Source of the DNA: Hybos culiciformis
Taxonomy: Eukaryota > Arthropoda > Insecta > Diptera > Hybotidae
Direction of reading: 5' to 3'
Length of the DNA stretch: 64,000 bases
NCBI GenBank assembly: GCA_964007475.1
Contig: OZ023274.1
Coordinates: forward strand, 71,373,303-71,437,302
Part shown: positions 25,818-38,400 of the stretch, one piece after another
Position numbering within the stretch: position 1 is the first letter of the stretch
How the letters are laid out: every line of letters begins with the position of its first letter
The notes under the pieces: generated by a model
What the model saw: only the letters and a program-made list of their open reading frames with translations
What the model was told of the DNA's origin: nothing
The model's database searches: none
Made by a program: the position numbers and the translations under genes

Positions 25818-28258
25818 CTACTTAATTATATTTAATTTTACGCCGTTTTTCTTCTTCTCCAGTAGTTCTTTTAAAAAATTAACGTATTTTTCATTTTCAA
25901 TACCATTTCCTTTTTCATAATATGGCATTTTAAAAATTTTGTTCATCCATGCCGATAACTTTGGATATTTATCTTCTGCAACTGGAGCAAATCCTTTACA
26001 AGCTAAAAGAAAAATTAAACATACATTATGTATAATTATTTTTGATTTATTGTGCAATGGATATGATTTCGGAGAAAATTTTAAAATGGAACTGGAATGT
26101 TTAATATTGAATATTCGGTTTAATTATTATATCAACGACTAATTATTTAATCGCTTAAAATCTATAAAAAATATATATGTTTGTATAAGCAAAAAGCATG
26201 TATATATCTTTTTTTTGTATGGGACTGATTCCTCTTTATATACATGCTTTTTGGTATAAGGTTAATAAGCATAACTTACAAGTTATTGTGCAAATGCAGC
26301 ACAAATCTGCGATTGTTAAATTATCACCGGCAAGGTATTCTGATTTTTCTAAAAATTTCTCTACAAAATCAAAGCCTTCGTAAATCTGAAAAAAAGTACA
26401 TCCATAATTTCGTAAAATTCATTTACTATTTTTTTGAACTCTTACATCATCTATTTTCTCCTTAGGTATTTCCGTGACATTATTGTCAAGATAAATATCC
26501 ATCTAAAAAGCATACAGTTTGTTTTAAAAAAGTTTTTTAATTTTTCTTAAATATGTAAACACAGAAAATTCAAACATTAGCTTAATATGTTTAAAATAAT
26601 ATATTAAATTATCAGAAGAATACGCATTCATTCGAAGATCATTCAGACTATTGCGAAAGTTAAAAACTCGAAAGAAATTAGGTGCTTTCTATGAAAAAAA
26701 AAATTGTAATATTTTAGCTCCGATAAACATCTCCTGTGCAATGTATTTGACGGAAAAACAAAGCACATCAACGATTCTACTAAATGTTGTTACATTGTAG
26801 ATTGTAGCTATTTATTCTAAACAACAATGTATTTACAACTATATATTCTGGAATATGAACTTATAACCGTTCAGTTAATAATTATGGTTAATTACATGTA
26901 TTATAATTAAAAAAAAAATTTTATTAATAATCTTATTAAATAACTTACGAGTTTATATTATACAAGTTATAATGTATGTGCGTAAGTACGTATCATAAAA
27001 ACAAAATTATTTGAAGTCAAGCATTCTAATAATCATCACTAGTTATGACGTGTATAAAACGTCTATAAATAAATTAATTGAAAAGAAATAAATTGAATAA
27101 GAATTTAAATAAAAATTTTATTTATCCAAGTGAAAACATAAAACTTAATTTACCTCTTTATAGTTTTTTAAACAAAAGTTATACAGTTTTTATCGAAAAT
27201 TATCATCAATACTTAACTCCGTATATGAATTTATGATTTGAATTAAAGCTGCATAAGATTAACATAATAAATAGTTAAACACGCTTGAGTGAGAAAACCG
27301 ATAAGAATAGGACCAAAACAGTAGCAGTTGATTGGGTCTTTGTTTACATTCTTAATGTTAAAACTATATTTATTATTTATTGGTCAAGTTTTATGAATAT
27401 TGTGGATGCTTAATTTAACATAACCGGCAATTATTATATGTTATTTACTATTACTGTATGCATATGGATATAAAGAATAATATTCAGGCAACAACGTTAT
27501 GGAACACTTAGTTAATCTTTACCGAGCCTGATGAAAATAACGCTATTATTTATGCACTCTATTATAGTTTTCGCGCGTTTTTTTTTTAAGTAAGTTTTTC
27601 ATTGTTAGGTCAATAAAACAGTTTTTCTTTTATTTATTGACGTAAAATAATATAACATTTTATATGGATGGATTGTGACAAAAATTAAACCAGGCACCTA
27701 AGTTTTTTAGTCAATTTACATTTTTCAATGTAAGAGAAGGGTTTCCGAAATATCGAACCTTATGAATTAGCTAACATCGTATTTAGAGATCAATTATAAA
27801 GATGATTCATTTCAGACCAAGTTGAAATACAAATGTAAAAAAAAACTCATTTTATCCCAATCACTTCCTCCCAATAATATCCTCCTTACCGATGTATTTC
27901 TCAATCGAATATATAAAATTCCTGAATCAAAATGTAATCTTTGATCAACCATAGCTCTTTTAAATAGATCGGTTGGATAAAGTGTATCATTTTTTGCATA
28001 TTTTGCTACTAAATATGTCATTATGGCATGCGAATCTATTATGTAACCACCTTCTGCCTCTAATACAGGCACACTGTGAACTGGATTTTTATTTAAATAT
28101 TCTGTTGTTAAATGTTCACCCATAACTAAATTAACTTCTTGATATTTAAGATCATAACCAATAGCTTCAGCTACAAGAATGACAGCACGTACACATGGAC
28201 TTAATGTACAGCCAAGTAAAACTGGCTCTTTATTATGACTATTAACGGTGTTGTTCAT
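25818..28258 (-). CDS. Glutathione S-transferase, delta/epsilon class (copy 2)
   Basis: Four exons on the minus strand: 28258-27890, 26502-26446, 26385-26280 and 26002-25818, totalling 717 nt for 238 residues. The first exon encodes the whole glutathione-binding domain: LGCTLSPCVRAV with candidate catalytic Ser20, GEHLTTEY, NPVHSVPVLE and D-S-H-A-I, then YAKNDTLYP. The small exon 2 gives VTEIPKEKIDD. Exon 3 gives EYLAGDNLTIADLCC, the conserved C-domain folding motif. The last exon gives YPKLSAWMNK and MPYYEKGNG, the usual end of insect delta/epsilon GSTs. It lies 5.5 kb upstream of GST copy 1 on the same strand but has a different exon pattern (four against seven exons), so the two are old paralogues rather than a recent tandem copy. 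Intron 1 is about 1.4 kb. Confidence 0.92.
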
Positions 28259-28727
28259 AATGATTTATTTATTTGTTTGTTTTAATTTTTTTCAATTAAT
28301 TTGTTGTACGGTATACTACTTTTTTTTTATATATATATATTTGATAACAAAAATAAAAACTCTAAAAAGCTTAAAATAAAAAGTTCATATATTTTGTTTA
28401 AAATAATATAAATTTTGTACCCGCGAAAATAATATAAAAAAAAATCTCTTATACGATGATGGTAACTATTCAATGTTCCGATTATAACTGAATTTTATTG
28501 AAGCGAATAGTACAATTTTTATAAAATTTATCATTACGCTAAAACTAAAAAAAAAAAATTAATAAAATGTATAATTTTTTCTTATTAAATTATTAGGTAG
28601 AAGAAATTTGATTTAAACGACATAACAGAATTTTTTTGTAGACACACTTTAACTTGGTATTTACACTGGTATATTATTTGGCAGCGGTTTTTGTGATTGT
28701 GAGGCGTGAAAATTGATTTGTTTAATA

Positions 28728-29643
28728 ATTCATGATTGATACAATTTGATGTTAACATTTCAATAAAGTTATTGCAATTGATAAGAATTAAAGTTTGAAA
28801 ATCATAAAAGTGCATACTAATATTAAGTAATGGAAAATGTTTTGTAAAAATGTATGTATTACATTATTAAAACAATTTGTTTACAAACTAAATTAAAAAA
28901 TAACTAAAATTTCTCATGTAAATAATTTAACAATTTTATCCATTGTTGGAGTCGAACTTTTTTCTAACGTGATAAATTTTTAGTTACTTTATTCGAAATC
29001 GTAAAATTGACTAAAGCTTAAATGTACAATATAATATCAGGGGCAAATTTTTTTCTTTTAGAGGTTTAAATTAAAATTCTTAATAATTTTAATTAATAAT
29101 TTTCCTTATTATTAATAAATTTTATTTTTTATGCGTTACAAGGATTGGAACTTAATAAAACAATCTTCAGAATTTAAAAGTTCATTAACTTTTAAATTCT
29201 GAAGATTGTTTTATTAAGTTCCAATCCTTATAACGCATAAAAAATAAAATTTTTAATTAATAAGGAAAATTATTAATTAAAATTATTAAGAATTTTAATT
29301 GAAACCTCTAAAAGAAAAAATTGGCCCCTGATATTGTATTGTACATTTAAGCTTTAGTCAATTTTACGATTTCGTTAAAGTAACTAAAAATTTATTTGAA
29401 AATCACATCACATTAGAAAAAAGTTCGACTCCAACAATGGATAAAATTGTTAAATGAGAAATTTTAGTTATTTTTTAATTTAGTTTGTAAACAAATTGTT
29501 TTAATAATGTAATACATACATTTTTACAAAACATTTTCCATTACTTAATATTAGTATGCACTTTTATGATTTTCAAACTTTAATTCTTATCAATTGCAAT
29601 AACGTTATTAAAATGTTAACATCAAATTATATCAATCATGAAT
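28728..29643. repeat. Giant near-perfect palindrome, arms about 455 bp
   Basis: The left arm (28728-29182) and right arm (29187-29643) are inverted copies separated by only the 4-nt loop CATT at 29183-29186. The inner stem reads CTTCAGAATTTAAAAGTT / AACTTTTAAATTCTGAAG. The arms differ by scattered substitutions and a small indel near 28970 / 29400. No transposase or target duplication is visible. The arms have no coding capacity that I recognise. Confidence 0.85.
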
Positions 29644-31421
29644 CACCTTTCAATTAAATTAAAAATAATATAAAAATATAATAGATGATGTTAATAAAGC
29701 AAAATGTCTTCACAACATGTAAGAACTGATCAATTTTAAAACATCAAAAAAAAAAAAATTTAAGCTTATATATACTATGTATATATTGATTGTCAATATA
29801 ATTATTTTATTATCAATATAATACTATATATTAGATTTTATTATATTTATGACATTTTTATTTGTTAAATTTTTGTCATTTTTGGAATAACGATATTAAA
29901 TAATAGTCAAAAAATATCAACATCATTGTTTAAGATTTAAAAAATTTCAAACATACGTTAATATCATACATAAGAGTATTTTTTTTGCTATTTCTATAAA
30001 GTTAAAAAATGTGTAAATTGTGTGATAAATGGAAATCATTAAATACATAAATATCAAAAACATTAAAAGCACAGCATAGTAAGTTTGCAGCTCATAAAAT
30101 ACAAAAGATTAATATAAATATACGTTTTATTCAAATCCACACATAATATATGAAATGTTATTAGAAATTAAAATAATGTAGGGGATATATGGCATATAAT
30201 TTAAAAAAAGGTTTCGCTAAGAGTGTAGAGACATTATTCGGACAATTTTTTTTATAACAATTGATATTTAAACATTTAAACATTGATATTTAAAAATTAT
30301 AATCTAGAGTTTTTAATCACAATATCATTATGATAAATATTTTGGTAAATATTAAAAACCAAAAATAAATTGTTTTCTTTATAATACAGAAATAATTTAT
30401 TTTGATAAACTGTGATACGAAATAAAATCTTGTCGAATTTCTCCCATTTCCCCAAAATAGATTTTTTTTTAAACGACATGTGGATATTAAAATTTTATTA
30501 AATTCTTAATCGATGTCGATGTCATGTTTTGAATTTTAAATTGTTATGATTATTATGTTATTTAGTTATTTTTAGTTCAGACAAGAGTATTTGTTTATTT
30601 TATAAAATATTTTCTTAATACTAATTTTTGATAAGAGAAATAAGTGCGAATTTTATATATGGTATTTTCAAATGTTTACAAATCATAAAAAAAAAACAAA
30701 TAATTTATTTGGGTTGAAAATTAATAAAATAGATATAATTCAAAATGCATTTGATATTTATGTAATAATAATGTATTAAAGTAAAAATCGATTATTTTAT
30801 TTAAGTTTAAAATTTTTCAAATTACTTAAGTAGATAATAAAATTATGCGAATTATATAAATATTTTCTGTTTAAAATTGATATGTGAAGTAGTTAGTAGT
30901 TCACTTTTTCAACCAATTATTTTATCCTGTAATTCTTTCTAAATTTAACAATATTGTAGTTACCTGTTTCTGTGTTAATATCAAAGTTGGATTATTTAAG
31001 GAGGTAGATACAGGATTTTTTATGTATTGCTCGTATTTTATTAAAAAATATTTATGTATCCTTATGTGGTAGACGTCTGCACTTTAAATTTTCAAATTAA
31101 CCAGCATTACACAAGAAAACTCTTACTTTTATTTAATATATAAAAAAACATTAACCAAAATGACCCAAAAACATCTTGATTCATTTAAAAGATAAATCTT
31201 ACACAATAATATAAGTACGATATCATTACATAAAATATATTGTAAATAAATTAGAATGGGCCGTAAGACTTTTTTTTTTATCGTTAATGTTTAATTATTT
31301 TTATTTTTTATCTAAATATAATATTATTAATTTCGTATATAAATAACATATAATAATAAATAAAAAATAAATAATAAAATAAAATTGAAATTTCCTAAAA
31401 TCTAACAAACTGTGTTACATA
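29644..31421. other. Intergenic, no gene recognised
   Basis: AT-rich sequence between the palindrome and the hAT element; only short unrelated frames are present and none resembles a known protein. Confidence 0.4.
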
Positions 31422-32175
31422 TAGTGTTTTCAAATACCCGGAAATAAAAGTACCCGGGTACTTGAGTTGTAATATTTCAAAGTTTTCGGGTAACCCGGGC
31501 TACCCGGGTATTAAGAAATATTGCAAAAAAAGCTGGAAACAAAAAAACACGTTAATTATTTAAATTTTTTGTTTATTAAGAAAATAATATTTTATAAAAA
31601 TTAAAGCATTTAATGTATCTGGGCTCATTCTATTACTTAATTTACTACAAAATATTCCAGCAATGGAAAAAACACGCTCCGAGTGATTCAGTTGATGTTA
31701 ATTTCTCAAAGTAATTCCAGACTCGAGACATTTTACAAGCTGCAAGAACAAAAAATTCAATCGAGCGCATAACATCAATTTGCATAATTTTTCTTCACTT
31801 ACGATTTTTTAATTTCACTTCCTCAGCTCAGCAGTATTTTGATTAATCAAAAGCACAAAGAATATTTTTTTGAGAAAAACACGTTTCTATTTTTTTTTTC
31901 TACGTTTTTGAAATAAAAATAATTCAATTAAGCATTAATTTATTACGACCTACTTATAAAACATGTAACATGTAAGTCAATATTTCAAATTTTCGAATGC
32001 GAAAATATTTTTTAAGCTCGCCTATGACTGTGCAATTTGGTTTTGAAATTTGCTTTTTGAATTTCAAAACTTTAATACCCGGATACTCGATGTTACTACC
32101 CGGGTTTTGAAATACCCGAAATAATGGTCAAATTTACGGGTACCCGACACCCGGGTACCCGGGTTGAAAACACTA
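31422..32175 (-). mobile_element. Deleted hAT transposon, 754 bp, with 8-bp target duplication
   Basis: The ends are TAGTGTTTTCAAATACCCGG and, inverted, CCCGGGTTGAAAACACTA. The exact 8-bp duplication GTTACATA flanks both sides (31414-31421 and 32176-32183). Many CCCGGG/ACCCGGGTA words lie subterminally, as in other hAT elements. The interior, on the minus strand, carries two decayed transposase pieces. From the ATG at 31731 it reads MSRVWNYFEKLTSTE, like the start of a BED zinc finger. About 31690-31570, in a shifted frame, it reads SERVFSIAG...LSNRMSPDTLNALIF, the hAT C-terminal dimerisation region. The middle of the transposase is missing. Confidence 0.88.
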
Positions 32176-32183
32176 GTTACATA

Positions 32184-34140
32184 ATTGATTATTTTCGTAT
32201 TCCGAATCATAATTTTTTACTAAAGAATTATATCACATCCTAAAAGAAATTGAACAAAAATTAATTTATATTTATTTTGATTTTTTTTAATGGCCCAGTA
32301 CCCCAAATGCACTTAATCGCATCTTAAAAGTAAAATTATTTTTATAATCATGTATTTTTTTAGGTCGTAAGAAATTTTCATGAGCATAAAACAAATTTTT
32401 GTTACTTTCACTTTCTTATACTTTTTTTTCGCTTCATCACTTAACCTAAATATATTTTTTTTGAATACAGTATATTGAGATCATTTATTGCAATTATGTA
32501 GATATGGAACAAGCGCGCGTGCAATTTGATATCAAATTCAAGTACATATTATATACATACGCAAAGATACCATATATATATAAAATTTGAGTTTTAATGT
32601 AAATGTCAAATTTTAAACTTAAACAATTTTTTTTTTACAAAACCAGTTCAAAAGCTAATCCCTTATTTATTTTGGAAAAAGTGTATTTTTATTCCTAGCA
32701 TATAATATGTATGATCAAAAATTTTTTATTTTGTAGTTTCCTGCACGTGCTAACTAACTAGTGAACAATAAACTGCACTGGTTTTAGCTAAAACTAGTAA
32801 GTTAATTCTTACCTATGTCTGAATATGTTATTATTTCAACAATTATTTTAAGCACATTTATAGTAGATAAAAAAATTAAAATTAGTATAGTCATAACGAT
32901 ACGATTTTTTGTAATTTTAAAATGCATATAATTAAATTAAGAAATCAAATACAAGTTATAATTAAACTCTTCGTAACTTCTTAAAATATATTTAAATCAA
33001 AAATTAATTAAAAAATAAATAAACAAAAAATTTGCTTAAGTATGAATTAATTTAAGATTATTTATTATCTACGCGAGCATAACAAAAATTTGCTTGATAC
33101 ATAATTATAGGTAGGTGTATATAATGCATATATATTTTTTTGCAAGCAAAAATTTTATTTTGTATTAAAAAATGAATAAATAATATTTATATAGAGAAAA
33201 ATTGGATACTAAAAATAATTTGTTTTTTTTTTTCGAATAAAAATAATTGTACACGTGCCGTAATATGAACTTGGTTACCAGCATAAATTATGTCAAAATT
33301 AGTTGTTTTTTTCTTTACAGCACGTGTGGATGGATCAAAAATAAATACGAAACATTTGAGACATTTGACAAACATTTGAGGTTAATTAGATTTCTGTTTT
33401 TCAGTTAGTTACGATTTTTTTTTAAAAAAATTAGCTTAAATAATAATGACCCTGTTAAATTTTCTGGATATTATCGACATTAAATTATATTATAAGCCTA
33501 AATAAAAGTTTTAGATAGGTATTTTTGTAGAAAAAACTTTTGAAATGAAATATGAAACAAAAATTCCAAATATATTAGAGATATTTAAAATGTCTATTAA
33601 TTCTCATTTAAATTTTAGCTCATAAAATTTATACAAAGAAAATTATTAAATATTTTTAAAAATAATTATTAATTAATTATATTAATAAACATTATTTCTA
33701 AAATTCCAAAAAATTTTCGAAAACTTAGTTTAAAGATTTTTTTTTTAATTTTAACTAAAATTGCCATTTAGTTTAAATTAATAGTTACAATTTTAAAAAA
33801 TATAAAGAATAAGCTGCAAAGGCAAAGTGTAAACTATTTAAAATTTTCAATTCCATCAATTGATAATGTCTGTAGATTTTTTTCAGGGGAATAAGAAATA
33901 AGAAAAATAAGTATAAAATAAATAAGAAAAATAAACATTTAACCATATTCAGCACATATTTAGCACAGTTTTAGTAGTCGTTTGACGCGCTCTGTTTTTT
34001 TGACTAATCTTTTTATTGTTGAGATGGAACCTCCTTTTTCTCGGATGTATCGATAAAACACATTAAAACAAAACATAACAAAGTCTTTTTTACCCAATCA
34101 AAAAAATCCATACAAATGTATAAATATTCATTATTCTATT
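32184..34140. other. Intergenic, no gene recognised
   Basis: About 2 kb of AT-rich sequence with homopolymer runs and no recognisable coding exon on either strand. Confidence 0.4.
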
Positions 34141-34200
34141 CAGCGGCGGATTTACCTGTAGGCAAATTAGGCATTTTTATAAGGGCCTCCAAAAATCAAA
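34141..34200. mobile_element. Possible hAT-type terminus (single end)
   Basis: CAGCGGCGGATTTACC followed by AGGCAAATTAGGCA and AAGGGCCTCC resembles a recurring insect hAT terminal consensus. I found no matching inverted end nearby, so it would be a fragment. Confidence 0.3.
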
Positions 34201-35462
34201 AAAAATTTTAATTTTTTAATTTTTTTTATTTAATTTATATAACAAACAAAAAATCTTATTCGTCATGATTTGAAAAACAAATGAAATAAAATAATTTACA
34301 AAATTAATCATAATATTTATTCTCAATATTTGAATCAAAAACAATAAAATAAAAACACTTACCTACTTTTGGATCTCGAAACACACTTGATCATAAAAAA
34401 AAATCTACACAAAGAATGCAGCGCTAAAATTTTATAGGCCTTTGTATTTTTTCAAATGTGTATTTCGTCATCAGAAGTAGTTCGATGTTTATCGTTGGCC
34501 CCGCTTCAACGTTTCCCCTAACAACAAATATGACATTTCTCATATTCGAAATTTATAATTAAAATAAATTTTTAAATAGAAATTCTTAGTTTACAGACAG
34601 TAGTTATTATAATAATTGTGATGCATTTTTATTTCATTTTGTTTTGAATTTGCGACAATGATTGCATTTTACATGCACAAGGTTCGATTTGTTTATCTTT
34701 TACCCATTATTAAACACAATTATAGTAGTTAAAATGTTAATGCTTTATTAATTTTCCTAAAAGCTCGCAATAAAATTATTATAAATATTTTATGCAATTT
34801 TTTTTTGTGACAAGCGTTTAAAAAAAAGGTTACAATTCCATAATACTAATGGTGATAACAATACTACATATTAAATTTTTTAATTTGTTTGTTATAAAGT
34901 TGATTTTTTGTTTACTACATAGAACAATAGTGTTTGAAGTAGATTGAGTTTTAATTGAAAATAATGTACAATTGTAATACTGATAAATTTTAAAATCTCA
35001 GAATTTTTTCAAAAATTTCAAGGATCAAAGTTTTGCAAATAAATATAACTTATTTTGCAATTTGCTTAAAATTAGCCAGGAAAGCTTAACGGAATTATAA
35101 ATTTTTCTAAGCCTTGCAGAAAAAAGTTTCTTTCCGGTAAACAGAACTTTCACTTATTTTTTATAGCTTACGACCATGCTTTAATTAGTAAAGCTACTTT
35201 CCACTATTATAGTAATGTTGCGCGAATTTACCTTCCAATTTAAATGAAAATTCAGGTACTTGAAACTTCAACAAATTGTCCTTTAATATCAATCTTAATA
35301 TATGCAATTGCAATCCTATAATAACCTTAATTACATACATTATTATACATTAAAAATTTAAGCTTTCATTCATTCACGTTTGAAATAGAGCGTAGAAAAT
35401 TGAAATTCAAACACGCTAATTTATAATATTAATATTTTTTCATTATAAAAATAGTCAATAAC

Positions 35463-38400
35463 ATGGACAGAACGAAGTTAGATAAAAATATAGTGTTGAG
35501 TACAACTTTATTACAAAATGATTTAAAAACAAAAATGCAACCAAAATATATATATGTGCATAATATGAGCAAAGATGTGAAAAAATTTGATGTTGAAACC
35601 ATAAAAAAATCAAAAGAAGATGATTCAAAGAAGGTTAAACAAATTGATAAAAATGAATTCGAAACTACGATTAACAATGCTATGAGTGTAAGAATTATGA
35701 ATATTTGGTTTCAATTAAATTACTTTCAATTAAATTTTAAATTACAATTAAATTTTCGTTTAAAGTTGCAACAAAATCTTTACGAAACTGCGGAATTAAT
35801 TAATAATGGATCTCAATGGCAATTGCTTTTCATTGTTATAGAAGCTTTTGTTGCTATCACTTTTAATTGCTATTATCTTGCTTCAGTTACTTTTTTGCCT
35901 TGTAAGTTGACATCTTTTAATTCTTAAAATGTGAAAAGTTATATAACAAAACATTTTATTTACAGTACGTTTCAAATTAGAGAAAACAGATGCCATTCTT
36001 TTTCTATTGCAACATCTGTTCCAACCTTGTGTTAACATCATAAGTATAGTTGTCGGATTTCAACTTATCCAAAATTCGGTAAATTAGTCTTAAAACTACT
36101 CTTAATATTATATATTGAAGATTTGTGTTTAAGTTTAATATGTACATTTGTGCAATAAACATTGCATTTATCCGTACCCAGAATTATAACAAGTTAGTAA
36201 TTAATAATTACTAAAGTTAGTAATTATACAGCTACTAATTGCAACAATTGGAACACCAGTTAGCAATTATTAATTATCCCACATAGTTACAATATACCAC
36301 TAATTTAAATTGGCAATTTTTATTTATTTATGTTTAATACCATTTTCCTCATTTGAAATGCCATTACCTAATTGGCTTCTTTTATTATACTGATGGCGTC
36401 ATCGTCATCATTATTAAATTTTTTCCATAATATGGAAAACTTTTTATGGTTTTGAATCCTTATTTATCTATCTATTTATAAGCGTGATAAAGACGCTTAT
36501 TTTCTCCAGTTTATGTAAAATTTATTTCTATGATTTTGATTAAAGAATTCGAACTAAAAAAGAACATTTAATTTGATTTAAAATCGAAACTTTAAAATTA
36601 GTAAAACAGCGACGCATTTTAATCTATTCAAATTTTTAATTAAATTATAATGAAAAAATTCCGTCATGAGGTTAATATGAAATCAATAGACTCTGATTTT
36701 ATAAAATAAAAAAAAATTAAATATGTAATGTATTTTGTGCAGATAATGTCAAAAGTCAATAATTCAAATTGTAATAAGAATAAGTTCTATAAAGGATTAT
36801 TATTTTTGATAGCGATAAAGAAATAGATATTATGAGAATCCAATCGGTTAGGATTTTTTTGCTTTTCTTGCAAGAAGTTTATAATATGGTTAAACAATTT
36901 AATAATTTTATTTATTTTTTAATAACCACTATGGAAAATTAGCTATTGATTGTATAGACAAAAATACAAAAATAAATATGTACTTGTACATATTTTAGAA
37001 AACGATAAAAAATTAATAACACATTGTTGTACTTAATGAATAAACCCATATGTATTATGCAAATACCTTTCATTAGGAAAACCGAGGGGCTATTACAACA
37101 ATTTTAAGTTTTTGTTTTTTACTAATAATTATAAATTTCAGTTTCGATACACACAAAACGTTGTTAACAAATTAATTATTCAGAACAAAGATCCTCAATT
37201 GGGTGACAGAGTAAGTTTAATAATGAAACTTTAATATTTTCTTTTAATATAAAAAATTAAAAAAAATGAAGCTATCCAAACTTCATGTGTAATGTAATTA
37301 ATATTTTTCTGATATTGTTCTTTAATTAAGTTAGTATTAAATGGTTCAATTTAAATACGTTTTATTTGAAATCTATAATACGGAAAAGTTGGATGCTTTT
37401 CATAAGTTATTTAAATTTATCTTAAGTCATAAGCAAAACCTTTTAGTTTTTCTTCTTGTATCCTCAGAAAGAAAATTTTTTGAAGAATGAAATATTTATT
37501 AATTTAATAACGTTTGGTGATCGTCTCGTCGTTAATAATAGCGTAAAATAATAATTCTTAAATAATATAATAGATAAACTTATGAAAATACAATCAAAAG
37601 CAAAAAACTATATAATATATGTATTTAATAAAATTAAAAATAATTTTAAAACAATTTTTTTTTTTTAAATTAGAATATTTATTATTATTTAAAAAATATA
37701 AATATTAGCTTTTTTAGTTTTTGACAAATCAAATTAAACGTAATTATAAGCCTTTTTTGAAAATAAATTTTTTTCTAGACACTTTTTCTAGTTAATTTTC
37801 TGTAAATTTTCCGTAAAATTTTTCCGGATCTGTATAGTACTGTACTACCTCTAAATTTCGCTTAAATTTATAATTGACTATTATTTTTTTCAGCTTCTTC
37901 AATTTTCCCAGCAAATTGTAACAAATACTCCCAAATTTTCAGTATTTGGATTATTTCCGCTTGATGGATCACTCATTTCATCTGTAGGTTATTTTTATTT
38001 ATTAATATTTTATAAAATTTAGTCATATATTTACATAGTGTAAAGAGTTTATTTCTATGAGATATGAAAAACTATATTTTCTTACAGTATAAATACCGAA
38101 AATAAGAAAAACCTCATTTGATAAATTTTTGGTATAACTAAAAAAACTAAGGACTAAAGTAACCTAAAACTTAACCTAAAGTATTATTTCCGACTAACTC
38201 TCTTTCATCATATTATTTTCCGAATCATAACTTTTACATAAAAGTTTTCTGTGAGTTTAGTTAATGTGACTTCAATGAAATTAACATTTGCTTTGCTGTG
38301 CAGTAATTTGATAGAATAAAATTTAGGTAAACCTAGCATTAATTTAAGAACTTTGTTTTGAACTTTTTGAATTTTTGATAGGTGTGTATTTGCGGCCTTG

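Noticed and set aside
28728..29643. Palindrome as a pure sequencing artefact (folded-back read)
   Set aside because: The arms carry substitutions and an indel relative to each other, which a simple fold-back of one molecule would not give; still to be confirmed with spanning reads.
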